Shown: positions 9,280 through 17,872 of the stretch, piece after piece
How the letters are laid out: every line of letters starts with the position of its first letter
Numbering within the stretch: position 1 is the stretch's first letter
DNA from: Planctomycetota bacterium
GTDB lineage: Bacteria; Planctomycetota; UBA1135; GCA-002686595
Reading direction: 5' to 3'
Length of the DNA: 64,000 nucleotides
Assembly (NCBI GenBank): GCA_016872795.1
Contig: VGYZ01000002.1
Coordinates: 43,627 to 107,626, forward strand
Made by a program: the position numbers and the translations under genes
Notes under the pieces: model-generated
The model's database searches: none
What the model was told of the DNA's origin: nothing
Seen by the model: the letters and a program-made list of their open reading frames with translations, nothing else

Positions 9280-11450
9280 AGCCGCTCCTCCGGATGCAGG
9301 GCGAGCCACGCTTCGCACAGCTTTTCGCTCGTCGCCGGCACGCTGCACATGTGCAGCCCGAGCGCGTCTTCGATCGCCGACAGCACCGCGGGCGCGCCGC
9401 CATCCATCGGCATCTCCCCCACGCCCTTGGCGCCGAAGGGCCCGCGCGAGAACGGCACGGGCACGAGCTCGGTGCGGAACTCCGGCGCGTCGAGCGCGGT
9501 GGGAATGATGCAGGTCGCCATGCGGTCCTGCAAGCAGCGGCCGTCGCGCGAAGTCACGACCTCGAGGTGCGCGAAGCCCACGGCCTGCAGCGAGCCGCCC
9601 TCGAACTGGCCGGTCACCATCTGGGGCTGGATCGGGGTGCCGCAGTCGACCGCGCTCGTCAAGCGCGTGACACGCACCTCGAAGGTGTCGAGGTCGACCT
9701 CGACCTCGGCCACATCGGCCGCCCAGCCGTAGGCCGGGTACGCATCGCCCGTGTAGGTCTCCTCGTTCCACTCGAGCGTCGGCGGCGGCTCGTAGCGCAG
9801 CTCCACGCGCCCGTCGCCGCCCTGCGCGAGAAAGGCCCGCGCGCGCGTGCGGAACTCGCCCGCGCCGATGCGTTCCCGCAACTCGCGACAGGCGCGCGCG
9901 AGCACGCCTCCGACCACCATGCAGGTGCGCGATGCGACGGTCGGCCCGGAGTTCGGCACCGCGTGCGTGTCGGGCTGCGCGATCGCCACATCGTCCTGCT
10001 CGCAGCCGAGCGCCTCGGCTGCGATCGCTTGGAACAGCGTCTCCGTTCCCTGGCCGAACTCCGTGGAAGCCGCGCGCACCAGCGCGCGCCCGTCAGCCTC
10101 GAGCTCGAGCGCGACCTTGCCCTGCAGCAGGGTCTCGCCAGCGCCGGTGAAGCCCGCGCCGTGGAAGAAGAACGAGAGCCCGACACCGCGCCGCACGCGC
10201 CCGGCTCGCGGGGCGCGCCACGCGTGGCGGTCGAAGCCCGTGAGCGCTGCGATGCGCTCCATCACTGCCTGTGAGCCGACGCTCTCGCGCAAGAGCTGGC
10301 CAGTCGCCGTCGTGTCGCCCTCGCGCAGCAGGTTGCGCCGCCGCAGCTCGAACGGGTGGAGCCTGAGCTCGTGCGCGATGCGGTCCATGTGCCGCTCGAT
10401 CGCGAAGCAGGTCTGCGGCGCGCCGAAGCCGCGGAACGCGCCGTACGGCACATGGTTCGTCGCGACCGCGCGTCCCTCGATGCGAATGTGGCCGCAGCGG
10501 TAGGGCCCGGCGGCGTGGATGCAGCCGCGTGAGAGCACCACGGGCGAGAGCGTCGTGTAGGCGCCGCCGTCGAGCAGCACATCGATCTCCATCGCAAGCA
10601 GGCGACCGTCGCGATCCACCGCCGTGCGATGACGCACGCGCGAGGGATGACGCTTGTGCGTCGCAACGAGGTCCTCGTGCCGGTCATAGAGCATGCTGAC
10701 CGGACGGCCCGCGCGCAGCGCTAGCAGCGCCGCATGGCAGGCGAGCACCGAGGGATAGTCCTCCTTGCCGCCGAAGCCACCGCCGGTCGCCTCCTGCACG
10801 ACTCGCACGCGCTCTGGCGGCAGTGCAAGCGCCCGGCCCAGCGCCTTCTGCACGTAGTACGGGCACTGCATCGAGCCGCGAACGACGAGCGTGCCTTGCG
10901 CGTCGGGCGGGTACGCGACCATGCCCTGCGGCTCGATGTACATCTGCTCCTGCGAGGCCGTCTCGTACTCGCCCTCGATCACGAGCTCGGCCCGCGCGAG
11001 CGCGGCCGGAGCGTCACCCTTGCGGATCTCGATACGCTTGAACACGCGCTGCGACTCGCGCGCGTCGAGCAGCGGCGTGCGCGGCGCGATGCGCGGCCGG
11101 ATCGCGGCCAGCGCCGCGCACAGCGTGGCCTCGTCGGGCGCCGCCACGAGCAGCAGCGCCTCGCCCATGTGCTCGACCTCGCGCGCCGCGAGCAGCGGCA
11201 TGTCCTCCGCGAGCATCGCGACCACATTGGCGCCCGGCACATCCGCTGGACCGGCGAGCGTGCAGCGCGTGAAGTCGAAGTCCGGATCGAAGTCGAAGCC
11301 CTCGAGCGTGCCGCGCGCGACCGGCGAGCGCACAGTCCCGCCGAGCCACGCACCGGGGACCGCGACATCCGCCACATAGCGCGCGTGGCCGGACACCTTC
11401 GCCGGCCCGTCGGGGCGAGCCAGCCGGGCCCCGACAAAACGTCTCTCCAT
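9276..11450 (-). CDS. Molybdenum hydroxylase catalytic (molybdopterin-binding) subunit
   Basis: The 724-residue large subunit belongs to the xanthine dehydrogenase/aldehyde oxidase family. An N-terminal a/b hammerhead domain (ARPDGPAKVSGHARYVADV) precedes the molybdenum-cofactor domain with GGGFGGKED, YGAFRGFGAPQ and GQGTETLFQAIAAEAL. The C-terminal GVGEMP carries the catalytic glutamate. Such enzymes hydroxylate purines, nicotinate, aldehydes or other N-heterocycles; specificity cannot be read here. I chose ATG 11450; an in-frame ATG at 11468 would add six residues. It is the first gene of a Mo-FeS-FAD-transporter operon. Some members carry a labile selenium atom, so in a selenium-using organism this is worth testing, but nothing in the sequence proves it. 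Confidence 0.9.
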   Translation of the reverse strand: MERRFVGARLARPDGPAKVSGHARYVADVAVPGAWLGGTVRSPVARGTLEGFDFDPDFDFTRCTLAGPADVPGANVVAMLAEDMPLLAAREVEHMGEALLLVAAPDEATLCAALAAIRPRIAPRTPLLDARESQRVFKRIEIRKGDAPAALARAELVIEGEYETASQEQMYIEPQGMVAYPPDAQGTLVVRGSMQCPYYVQKALGRALALPPERVRVVQEATGGGFGGKEDYPSVLACHAALLALRAGRPVSMLYDRHEDLVATHKRHPSRVRHRTAVDRDGRLLAMEIDVLLDGGAYTTLSPVVLSRGCIHAAGPYRCGHIRIEGRAVATNHVPYGAFRGFGAPQTCFAIERHMDRIAHELRLHPFELRRRNLLREGDTTATGQLLRESVGSQAVMERIAALTGFDRHAWRAPRAGRVRRGVGLSFFFHGAGFTGAGETLLQGKVALELEADGRALVRAASTEFGQGTETLFQAIAAEALGCEQDDVAIAQPDTHAVPNSGPTVASRTCMVVGGVLARACRELRERIGAGEFRTRARAFLAQGGDGRVELRYEPPPTLEWNEETYTGDAYPAYGWAADVAEVEVDLDTFEVRVTRLTSAVDCGTPIQPQMVTGQFEGGSLQAVGFAHLEVVTSRDGRCLQDRMATCIIPTALDAPEFRTELVPVPFSRGPFGAKGVGEMPMDGGAPAVLSAIEDALGLHMCSVPATSEKLCEAWLALHPEERL

Positions 11451-11515
11451 GGCTTCAACATCCCCCACCGTCGCACCCCTTGCAAGGTTCCGTCGCGGCG
11501 CCGCTCCACGCGCGC

Positions 11516-11521
11516 TATCGT
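11516..11521 (+). promoter_or_regulatory. Putative -10 box TATCGT upstream of the BamE-like gene
   Basis: TATCGT lies 19 bases before ATG 11541. No convincing -35 hexamer stands 16-18 bases upstream, so support is positional only. A transcript from here would have a very short leader. Confidence 0.3.
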
Positions 11522-11540
11522 TCCGTGCGGAGACTCACCC

Positions 11541-11882
11541 ATGACCCGCTGCGCCGTCCTGCTGCTGCTGTGCCTCCCCGGCGCGCTCGCCGCCTGCCGC
11601 ACGAGCGCTCTCTCCACCAAGAACATCGTCATCAGCACCACCACCCTCGACCAGATCGAGAAGGGCTGTGGCCGCCGCTTCGTGCTCGCCCTGCTCGGCG
11701 AGCCGATGCAGAAGATCGAGCTCGGCAGCGAGCGCGAACTGTGGACATGGGGCTACCGCGAGACGGAGAGCGCGAGCGGCTCCAGCGTCCTGATCATCGA
11801 CAACCGGCCGCGCACGGAGACCTCCCACGCCGCCTACGTCGAGTTCGACGACGGCAAGGTCGTGCGCGCCTGGCGCGACTGA
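11541..11882 (+). CDS. Small lipoprotein, SmpA/OmlA (BamE)-like
   Basis: The 113-residue product starts MTRCAVLLLLCLPGALAAC, a lipoprotein signal with lipobox ALAAC. After cleavage the short domain TTLDQIEKGCGRRFVLALLG followed by LWTWGY and YVEFDDGKVVRAW has the helix-helix-strand order of the SmpA/OmlA fold. In proteobacteria BamE stabilises the outer-membrane assembly machine; here the role is inferred only from fold. It is divergent from the molybdenum hydroxylase operon and lies 68 bases before the phospholipase-like gene. Confidence in the family is moderate. Confidence 0.65.
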   Translation: MTRCAVLLLLCLPGALAACRTSALSTKNIVISTTTLDQIEKGCGRRFVLALLGEPMQKIELGSERELWTWGYRETESASGSSVLIIDNRPRTETSHAAYVEFDDGKVVRAWRD

Positions 11883-11950
11883 GCGGAGCTGAGCCGCCCC
11901 AATTTCGGGCGCGAAATCCACACCGCCCCGGCCTAGGACAACTTCCGGTG

Positions 11951-12823
11951 ATGGCCTTCGCCCTGCTGCTTCTCGTTGCCTTGCTCCCGCTCGCCCTCGC
12001 CTGGGGCCCCGGGAACCACCTCGAGTTCGAGCACCGCGTCTTCCGCCAGCGCGAGCGCCTGCGACCCGGCGTGCGCCGCTTGGTCACCGAGCAGCGCGAG
12101 GCTTGGGCCTACGGCCACATCGCCGCCGACATCATCAACTTGAAGGCGGCCGGCGGACCCTACAGCCACTGCCATCGCTGGGGCATCGTCGCGGAGATGC
12201 GCGCGCTGGCCTCGAGCGACTTCGAGCGCGCCTTCATCTGCGGCTACCTCGCGCACCTCGCCGCCGACACGATCGCGCACAACCACTTCGTGCCCTACCA
12301 CCTCGCGCGCTTCGCCCGCACGCAGGGGCTCGGCCACCTCTATTGGGAGATGAGCGCCGACCGTTTCGTGCCCGACGAGCGCTGGGAGGTGGTCACGCGC
12401 CTCAAACGCATCGACGGCCTCGCGCAGCTCGACGAGATCGTGAACGCCACCGTGCCGCGCAAGGCGCTCTCGATGGGCACCAACAAGCTGATCTTCAACC
12501 ACCTGCTGCTCGTGTCCGAGCGCAGCGCGTGGCGCACGGGCGTGGAGCGCATCCACCCGCGCGGAGCCGTCGAGCTCAAGCGCGGCTTCCTCGACCGTTT
12601 CCGCGAGGCTGCGGTCGAGCGCATCTTCCTCGCGCTCTCCGACGACGGCGTCGAGCGCATCGCGCACGTCGACGCCAACGGCAAGCTCGCCCAGAAGGAA
12701 GCGCTCGCGCTGCGCACCTCGCTCCTGCACAAGGTGCTGCCGCGCAGCATGAGCACCGATGCGTCGGCCGCGCTCGCCGCCCGCTTCCTGATCGGCATGC
12801 AGTCGCCGCCGCCGCGCGCCTAG
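11951..12823 (+). CDS. Exported zinc-dependent phospholipase C-like protein
   Basis: The 290-residue product matches the zinc-dependent phospholipase C fold. A signal peptide (MAFALLLLVALLPLALA) would be cut to leave a mature N-terminal Trp18, as in phospholipases where the terminal tryptophan binds zinc. Further candidate ligands are GHIAAD, YSHCH, HLAADTIAHNH (H-x3-D with a second His six residues after the Asp) and HLYWE (H-x3-E). The apparently full ligand set suggests an active hydrolase outside the cytoplasmic membrane, acting on phospholipid or a related phosphoester. It is convergent with the lipoprotein gene that ends at 12852. Confidence 0.8.
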   Translation: MAFALLLLVALLPLALAWGPGNHLEFEHRVFRQRERLRPGVRRLVTEQREAWAYGHIAADIINLKAAGGPYSHCHRWGIVAEMRALASSDFERAFICGYLAHLAADTIAHNHFVPYHLARFARTQGLGHLYWEMSADRFVPDERWEVVTRLKRIDGLAQLDEIVNATVPRKALSMGTNKLIFNHLLLVSERSAWRTGVERIHPRGAVELKRGFLDRFREAAVERIFLALSDDGVERIAHVDANGKLAQKEALALRTSLLHKVLPRSMSTDASAALAARFLIGMQSPPPRA

Positions 12824-12851
12824 GTCGCGCGCAAGCTCGCGCGCGGCGCGC

Positions 12852-14801
12852 TCAGGGACCGACGCGCATCCAGCGCACGACGAAGTCGTTCTTGTCGCCG
12901 TCGCCGTTGAGGTCGACGCGCGCCGCCGACTCCTCCGCGAGGAACGCCGCGGCCACATTGGCGGAGTCGGCCACGACCACCGGCCCAGGCACATCGGACG
13001 AAGGCGACAGGTAGTAGCTGTCCCCGAGCGTCGAGACCGTGGTGCGGAACAGCACGCGATCGAGCTTGTCGCCGTCCCCATTCCAGTCGAAGTTGTCGGC
13101 GGCTTCGTCGACGCGGTAGTAGGCGATGTTGTTCGAGATCACTAGGCCCACATTGTCGGCGTCGGCGGCGACAGCGGGACCTGGGAAGTCGAAGTCGTTC
13201 GCGTTGGATGGGTCGAAGCGCGCAAAGACGGGCACGCTGTCCTGCGTGTCGGTGTCGCGGCCGTTGATCGGCGCGCCGAACACGCTCTCCTGAAAGCCGA
13301 CTCCGACGCGCACGCGATCCTCGAGCTCGCCCATCCAGCTCGAGCCGCCGCACTGGAATCCCGGCGCGGGCGAGTGGTCGGAGATCCACTGCGCGGAGTT
13401 GCCGTCCGCGGGATCGAGCCACGCCACGAGGTGCTCGATGTTGTTGGTCGTGTTCGAGACCTCGCCGTCCCACGAGCGGCCGTCAGCGGCCTCGTCGATC
13501 ACCACGATCCAGCGACCGTCGAAGTCCGTGGCGCCGTGCGTGCCGCCGGGCACATCCTCGAGCGCCACCAGCCCGATCGCGGCCGTGAACACGCCCGAGG
13601 AACCAAGCTGCGTCTCGACCTTGACCCAGCGCAGGATGTCGTCGTTCGTGTCCCCGTCGTTGTTCAGGCCCACCGTCGCGCAGTTGCCGTCGTCCGACTC
13701 CGGCACGATCGAGGCCACGAAGGCGGCCGTGCCATTCGAGGCGACCAGCACGCGCTCCTCGCCCGCGAGCGCCGTGTTCACCGGCTGCGTCGTGCCCGCG
13801 AGGAACGAGCTCAGCCACACATAGTGCAGCACCTCGTCGGTCGCATCGGTGTCGTTCGAGGTGCAGTGCGCGGGGCGCCAGTTCGCGAACGCGCCGGCGT
13901 AGTTGTTGAGCGATGCTGCACCCTGCGAAGCCTCGTCGACCAAGAACGCCACCACGGTCTCGCCGCCGATCCCGGGCGCCGCACGCAGCGGCGAGTCGTG
14001 GTCGGCCATCGCCTTGCCGGTCGACTTGATCTTGGGCGTGCCGAGCGCGGCGTTGGCGAGCGCGAGCACATGGTCGTCGAGCGTGTCCGCGTCCGCGTTG
14101 AGGTCGCGCCCCTCGTCGCTCTCGTCGAGCCCGACGAACAGCACATTGCCATCGCTGCCGAGGAGTTCCGGTGCGGCGAGCGTCGTGGCCGGATCATCGT
14201 GCAGGACGCGCACGGGCAGGTTCGGGGCTCCACCAGTGAGCGTGATCACCGAGATGCCCGTCTCTCCCGCAGCGAGCGGCGTGCTGCCCGGTGCGGCGCA
14301 GTAGAACAGCTTCTCGTTGTCGGTCGCGACCATCGCCGGGCCGTGCGCGGTGCGCCGCAGCTCCGCGACGAAGCTGACTCCGCCCGGCGACGGCGAGCCA
14401 CTCGCCACTCTCATCAGCACCAGATCGAGTGCATCGCTGTCGGCGTTGTGGTCTGTGGCGTCCTCCACCTCGTCGACGACGAGGTACAGGCTGTTGCCGG
14501 CGAGCGCGATCTCGCGCGTCGCGATGTCGAGCCGCACCTCGCTGCCGTTGACCATGTCCGCGACCACGGCGATGCGATCGAGCTTGTCGCCGTCGCCGTT
14601 CATGTCAGTCCCGCCCGCGCCCGTGGTGAGCTCGTCCGCGAAGAACGCCAACACTCGCTCGCGCACGAGGATCGGAGTCGTGGCCCCGGAGGCGACCCGC
14701 GCGGAGCGCGGCTGGAAGAGCAGCGACGAGTCGGCCTGCTCGATGCAGGCGGCGAGGGCGAACGGCAGGACGAGGACAAGCGTGCGAGCGATGTGCTTCA
14801 T
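12852..14801 (-). CDS. Lipoprotein with repeated Asp-rich calcium-loop motifs
   Basis: The 649-residue product has a signal peptide ending in lipobox LAAC (MKHIARTLVLVLPFALAAC). At least six segments carry EF-hand/dockerin-like calcium loops: DMNGDGDKLDR, DHNADSDALD, DLNADADTLDD, GLNNDGDTNDD, DWNGDGDKLDR and DLNGDGDKNDF. Each is followed by a beta-rich stretch with hydrophobic strands, suggesting a repeat protein (possibly a propeller) held together by calcium at the cell surface. No enzyme motif was recognised. A 12-bp perfect hairpin lies just upstream of its start. Function is unknown. Confidence 0.75.
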   Translation of the reverse strand: MKHIARTLVLVLPFALAACIEQADSSLLFQPRSARVASGATTPILVRERVLAFFADELTTGAGGTDMNGDGDKLDRIAVVADMVNGSEVRLDIATREIALAGNSLYLVVDEVEDATDHNADSDALDLVLMRVASGSPSPGGVSFVAELRRTAHGPAMVATDNEKLFYCAAPGSTPLAAGETGISVITLTGGAPNLPVRVLHDDPATTLAAPELLGSDGNVLFVGLDESDEGRDLNADADTLDDHVLALANAALGTPKIKSTGKAMADHDSPLRAAPGIGGETVVAFLVDEASQGAASLNNYAGAFANWRPAHCTSNDTDATDEVLHYVWLSSFLAGTTQPVNTALAGEERVLVASNGTAAFVASIVPESDDGNCATVGLNNDGDTNDDILRWVKVETQLGSSGVFTAAIGLVALEDVPGGTHGATDFDGRWIVVIDEAADGRSWDGEVSNTTNNIEHLVAWLDPADGNSAQWISDHSPAPGFQCGGSSWMGELEDRVRVGVGFQESVFGAPINGRDTDTQDSVPVFARFDPSNANDFDFPGPAVAADADNVGLVISNNIAYYRVDEAADNFDWNGDGDKLDRVLFRTTVSTLGDSYYLSPSSDVPGPVVVADSANVAAAFLAEESAARVDLNGDGDKNDFVVRWMRVGP

Positions 14802-14819
14802 GCGTGTGAGATGCGCCGA

Positions 14820-14850
14820 GGGACGGCGGGGACTCTAGCCCCGCCGTCCC
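14820..14850. terminator. Strong 12-bp stem-loop, loop of 7
   Basis: GGGACGGCGGGG at 14820-14831 pairs perfectly with CCCCGCCGTCCC at 14839-14850. The stem is between the remnant that ends at 14902 and the start of the lipoprotein gene at 14801, both on the minus strand. There is no T-tract on either side, so it may be a Rho-assisted terminator of the upstream remnant or a 5' leader structure of the lipoprotein gene. Confidence 0.5.
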
Positions 14851-14901
14851 GTTCGTGCTACCGCCCGCGGCGCGATCCGCCCGGGCCCGCGTTGCCCTAG
14901 C

Positions 14902-15288
14902 CTATTCGCAGACCGTGAAGCGCAGCGCGTTGGAGAGCCCCGTGGTGCTCGCACTCGCCGGATCGCGCAGCCACCACTGCGCGTACACGGTGCCGCCCGG
15001 GCCGAGCCCGACCGAGTTCATGCAGGCCGTGGGGAACACGAAGGAGTAGCTGCCCGTGCAGGAGTTGCCCAGTGCGTTGCCGATGGAGTTGACGGCCACC
15101 GTGCGCACGGTCGGGTTGCCGTCGCACTTGTAGCCGCACATGCACGCCGAGCAGCGCGCCGTCCGCAGCGTCCGCGAGCTGTCGTTCGAGCGCGGGGTGC
15201 AGCTTCTGCACGGCGCGGGGCGGGCCGACCCAGCGCACGAAGTCGGGCGCCGCGACGCACGCGAGCGAGAACCGGGTCCTCTCGACAT
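14902..15288 (-). pseudogene. Decayed remnant: C-terminal domain of a secreted Cys-containing protein
   Basis: The last 75 or so codons read as a well-behaved secreted domain: CDGNPTVRTVAVNSIGNALG, then SYSFVFPTACMNSVGLGPG, then TVYAQWWLRDP and a final GLSNALRFTVCE. From memory, similar endings occur at the C-termini of long extracellular proteins in Planctomycetes-like genomes. Upstream, the same frame becomes an Arg/Ser/Cys-rich, implausible sequence from ATG 15288. The neighbouring minus frame instead looks coding there (VAAPDFVRWVGPP, strong G/C third positions). This fits a frameshifted or recombined gene that has lost most of its N-terminus. No signal peptide is present. Confidence 0.55.
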
Positions 15289-15452
15289 GGACGCGGTGTA
15301 CCGCGGAGCGCTCGCGGGCCGCCGCCAACTGCCGCTGACGCCCGGGCCAGGGCGAGCCAGGGCGGCCTGCGTGTCCCCGCCACCTCGGGCACTTGGCGCA
15401 TTTCGGCGCTCCCCTGTGGACCGGGCGCGCCCGGCGCTAGACAGTTAGGTGC

Positions 15453-16952
15453 ATGGAACTCGAGTTTCACGGCGCGACGGACGGGACGACTGGCAGCTGC
15501 CATGTGCTGCGCGCGGGCGGGCGGCAAGTGCTGCTCGAGTGCGGGCTGTTCCAAGGCCACCGCGAGGACACCTACCGCCGCAACTCGCAGTTCCGCTTCG
15601 ACCCGCGCGCGATCGACGCGGTGATCCTCTCGCACGCGCACATCGACCACTCGGGGCGCCTGCCGATGCTCGTGCGCGGCGGCTTCAAGGGACCGATCCA
15701 CTCGACCGGCGCGACGGTCGATCTCGCCGAGCCCATGCTGCTGGACAGCGCCAACATCCAGCTGAAGGACGCCGAGTTCCTCAACAAGCGCCGCGTGATG
15801 GACAAGGTGCGCGCGCGCAACGAGCACCGCGAGGAACGCCGGGGGGTGCGCCACAGACTGTCGCACTTTTACACCCACGACGACGCGCCCGCGCTCGCGA
15901 TGTCGAACCCGCCCAAGCGCGAGGTGCTGCCGCTGTACCTCGAGGAAGATGTGCGCGACACCCTGCCGCGCTTCGTCCCCCACCACTGGGGCGACTGGTT
16001 CCAAGTCGGGCCGAACCTGCGCGTGCGGCTGCACGACGCCGGCCACATCCTCGGAGCGTCGTGGGTCGAACTGGAGGCCAAGGAGCGCGGCAAGACCGTG
16101 CGTGTCGTGTTCTCAGGCGACTACGGGCGGCCGCAGCCGATCCTGCGCGATCCCGTGCCGCTCGCGAGCGCCGACATCGTGATCTGCGAGAGCACCTACG
16201 GCGACCGCTGCCACCCGCCCGTCGACGACACGGAGGCGCAACTCTCGCTCGCCGTCGAGCGGCTGCACAAGCGCCGACGCGGCAAGCTCCTGATCCCAGC
16301 CTTCGCCGTGGGGCGCACCCAGCACATCCTCTACGCGCTCTCGCGCATCTTCGAGCGCAAGAAGATCGCGGACATCCCGGTGTATGTCGACAGCCCGCTC
16401 GCCAAGCGCGCGACCGAGATCGTCTACAAGCACCGCGAATGCTTCGACGACGAGGCGCTCGCGCGGCTGCGCAAGGCCGAGTCGGGCGAGCATCGCCTGA
16501 AAGTGCACTTCACGCAGACCGTCGACGACAGCAAGGCGCTCAACCAGGCCAAGGGTCCGATGGTGATCGTGTCGGCCTCGGGCATGATGGAGTCGGGCCG
16601 CATCCTGCACCACCTCGCGTGGTCGATCGGCAGTCCCGACACCGAAGTCGCCGTCGTCGGCTACCAAGCGCAGGGCACGCTCGGCCGCCGCCTCGTCGAG
16701 GGCGCGCGCGAGGTCAACCTCCTCGGAATGCTGCGCGCCGTGCGCGCCCGCATCACCGTGATGAACGGCTTCTCGGCGCATGCCGACCGCGACGGGCTGC
16801 TGCAGACGCTCGCGCCGATCGCGCCGCAGTGCAAGACGCTCTTCTTGGTGCACGGCGAGAACGACCAGCGCCTGCCGCTCGCGCGCACGCTCGCTCAGCG
16901 CGGCTTCGCGCGCGTCGAGTGCCCGCGCAACGCCGCGGTCTGGAAGCTGTGA
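15453..16952 (+). CDS. Metallo-beta-lactamase / beta-CASP family nuclease
   Basis: The 499-residue product is a full-length beta-CASP protein of the CPSF/Ysh1 type. It has the zinc-binding SHAHIDHSG (HxHxDH), DAGHILGASW, FSGDYGRP and ESTYGDR of the MBL core. The beta-CASP cap and SASGMMESGRILHH, then GFSAHADRDG (the terminal zinc histidine region), follow. Family members are mostly RNA endo/exonucleases; a role in RNA processing is the likeliest reading. ATG 15453 is preceded by an AT-containing -10-like segment (TAGACA at 15438) and a 14-bp palindrome at 15421-15434. The next gene, a JAMM peptidase, overlaps its stop by four bases. Confidence 0.9.
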   Translation: MELEFHGATDGTTGSCHVLRAGGRQVLLECGLFQGHREDTYRRNSQFRFDPRAIDAVILSHAHIDHSGRLPMLVRGGFKGPIHSTGATVDLAEPMLLDSANIQLKDAEFLNKRRVMDKVRARNEHREERRGVRHRLSHFYTHDDAPALAMSNPPKREVLPLYLEEDVRDTLPRFVPHHWGDWFQVGPNLRVRLHDAGHILGASWVELEAKERGKTVRVVFSGDYGRPQPILRDPVPLASADIVICESTYGDRCHPPVDDTEAQLSLAVERLHKRRRGKLLIPAFAVGRTQHILYALSRIFERKKIADIPVYVDSPLAKRATEIVYKHRECFDDEALARLRKAESGEHRLKVHFTQTVDDSKALNQAKGPMVIVSASGMMESGRILHHLAWSIGSPDTEVAVVGYQAQGTLGRRLVEGAREVNLLGMLRAVRARITVMNGFSAHADRDGLLQTLAPIAPQCKTLFLVHGENDQRLPLARTLAQRGFARVECPRNAAVWKL

Positions 16953-17338
16953 CGCCGACGCGCGCGCACCTGCCGCCGGAGTTGCGCCTCGAGCTGCTCC
17001 AGTGCGCGCGCCGCGCCGCGCCGCGCGAGGCCTGCGGCTTGCTGGTCGGACGCCGCCTTCCGGGCGCGGTGGCGATCGAGAAGGTCGATGTGCTCGAGAA
17101 CGCCGCGCGGGACGAATCCGCCTTCGAGATCGAGCCGCTCCATGTGATCGCGGCGGAGCGCGAGGCGTGCGCGCGCGGACAGGAAGTGCTCGGTGCGTGG
17201 CACTCGCATGTCGACGCGCCAGCCGTGCCATCCGAGCGCGACCTCACGCGCGAGGGCTACGCGCTCGCGCTGATCGTCTCGTTGCGCGAGGGCGACCTGC
17301 GCGTCTGGCACGGCCGCGAGGAACTCGTGCTCGCCTGA
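16949..17338 (+). CDS. JAMM/MPN+ domain metallopeptidase
   Basis: The 129-residue product is a single Mov34/MPN/PAD-1 domain with a complete JAMM zinc motif: EACGLLVG supplies the glutamate and WHSHVDAPAVPSERD fits H-x-H-x7-S-x2-D exactly. JAMM proteins cut isopeptide or peptide bonds at the C-terminus of ubiquitin-like proteins; small bacterial ones process sulfur-carrier proteins for cysteine, thiamine or molybdopterin synthesis. The GTG start overlaps the beta-CASP gene stop (GTGA), so the two are translationally coupled. No ubiquitin-like or E1-like gene is in view, so the substrate is open. It converges with the RsbW-like gene with no spacer. Confidence 0.88.
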   Translation: MTPTRAHLPPELRLELLQCARRAAPREACGLLVGRRLPGAVAIEKVDVLENAARDESAFEIEPLHVIAAEREACARGQEVLGAWHSHVDAPAVPSERDLTREGYALALIVSLREGDLRVWHGREELVLA

Positions 17339-17863
17339 TCAGCCCAGCGGCGGCCCGTCCCAGCGGCACATGGCGCGAGCGACATTGCCGCGCGCGTTGA
17401 ACTCGAGCAACTCGCACAGGTCGCGCACGATGGTGAGCCCGCGTCCGGAGCGTCGGCCCGGCAGTAGAGCACGAGGCGCGCGCGGGTCGAAGCCGCTGCC
17501 GCTGTCCTCGACTTCGATCGCGAGCTGGAGCTCGCCCTGCGTCTCGCGCGCGGACAACTCGATGCGCACGCGACCGGAGCGGTTCTCGCGCAGCAACCGC
17601 TCGCGCAGCATGTAGTAGTCGCTGAACCCGCCCGCGCGCTCCTTGAGCGCCGAGTCGAGTCCGAGCACGCCGTGCTCGAGCGCGTTGTGCCACAGCTCCG
17701 CGACGATCAGCGCGACCGAGTCGATTGACTCGCGCGGCCAGCCGGCGCGGGCGAGAGCCTGCTCGCAGGTCGCGACGGGATCGGCGGCGTTGAGCTCGCA
17801 GCCGGCGAGCTCGAGCGCGAAGCTCCAGCGCGTCGCGGCGGAGTTCGTGGTGAGCGGTCCCAT
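17339..17863 (-). CDS. RsbW-like HATPase serine kinase/anti-sigma regulator
   Basis: The 174-residue protein has the GHKL ATPase fold of anti-sigma kinases. AELWHNALEHG is the N box, DSGSGFDPR the G1 box, and GRRSGRGLTIVRDL the G2 box with its ATP-lid glycine. Such proteins bind and hold a sigma factor or other output and phosphorylate a STAS antagonist. The STAS protein gene lies nine bases upstream, so the pair forms a partner-switch module. No cognate phosphatase or adjacent sigma gene is visible; the ECF sigma at 51001-51789 is far away and not an obvious partner. Confidence 0.85.
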   Translation of the reverse strand: MGPLTTNSAATRWSFALELAGCELNAADPVATCEQALARAGWPRESIDSVALIVAELWHNALEHGVLGLDSALKERAGGFSDYYMLRERLLRENRSGRVRIELSARETQGELQLAIEVEDSGSGFDPRAPRALLPGRRSGRGLTIVRDLCELLEFNARGNVARAMCRWDGPPLG

Positions 17864-17872
17864 GGCGCGGCG

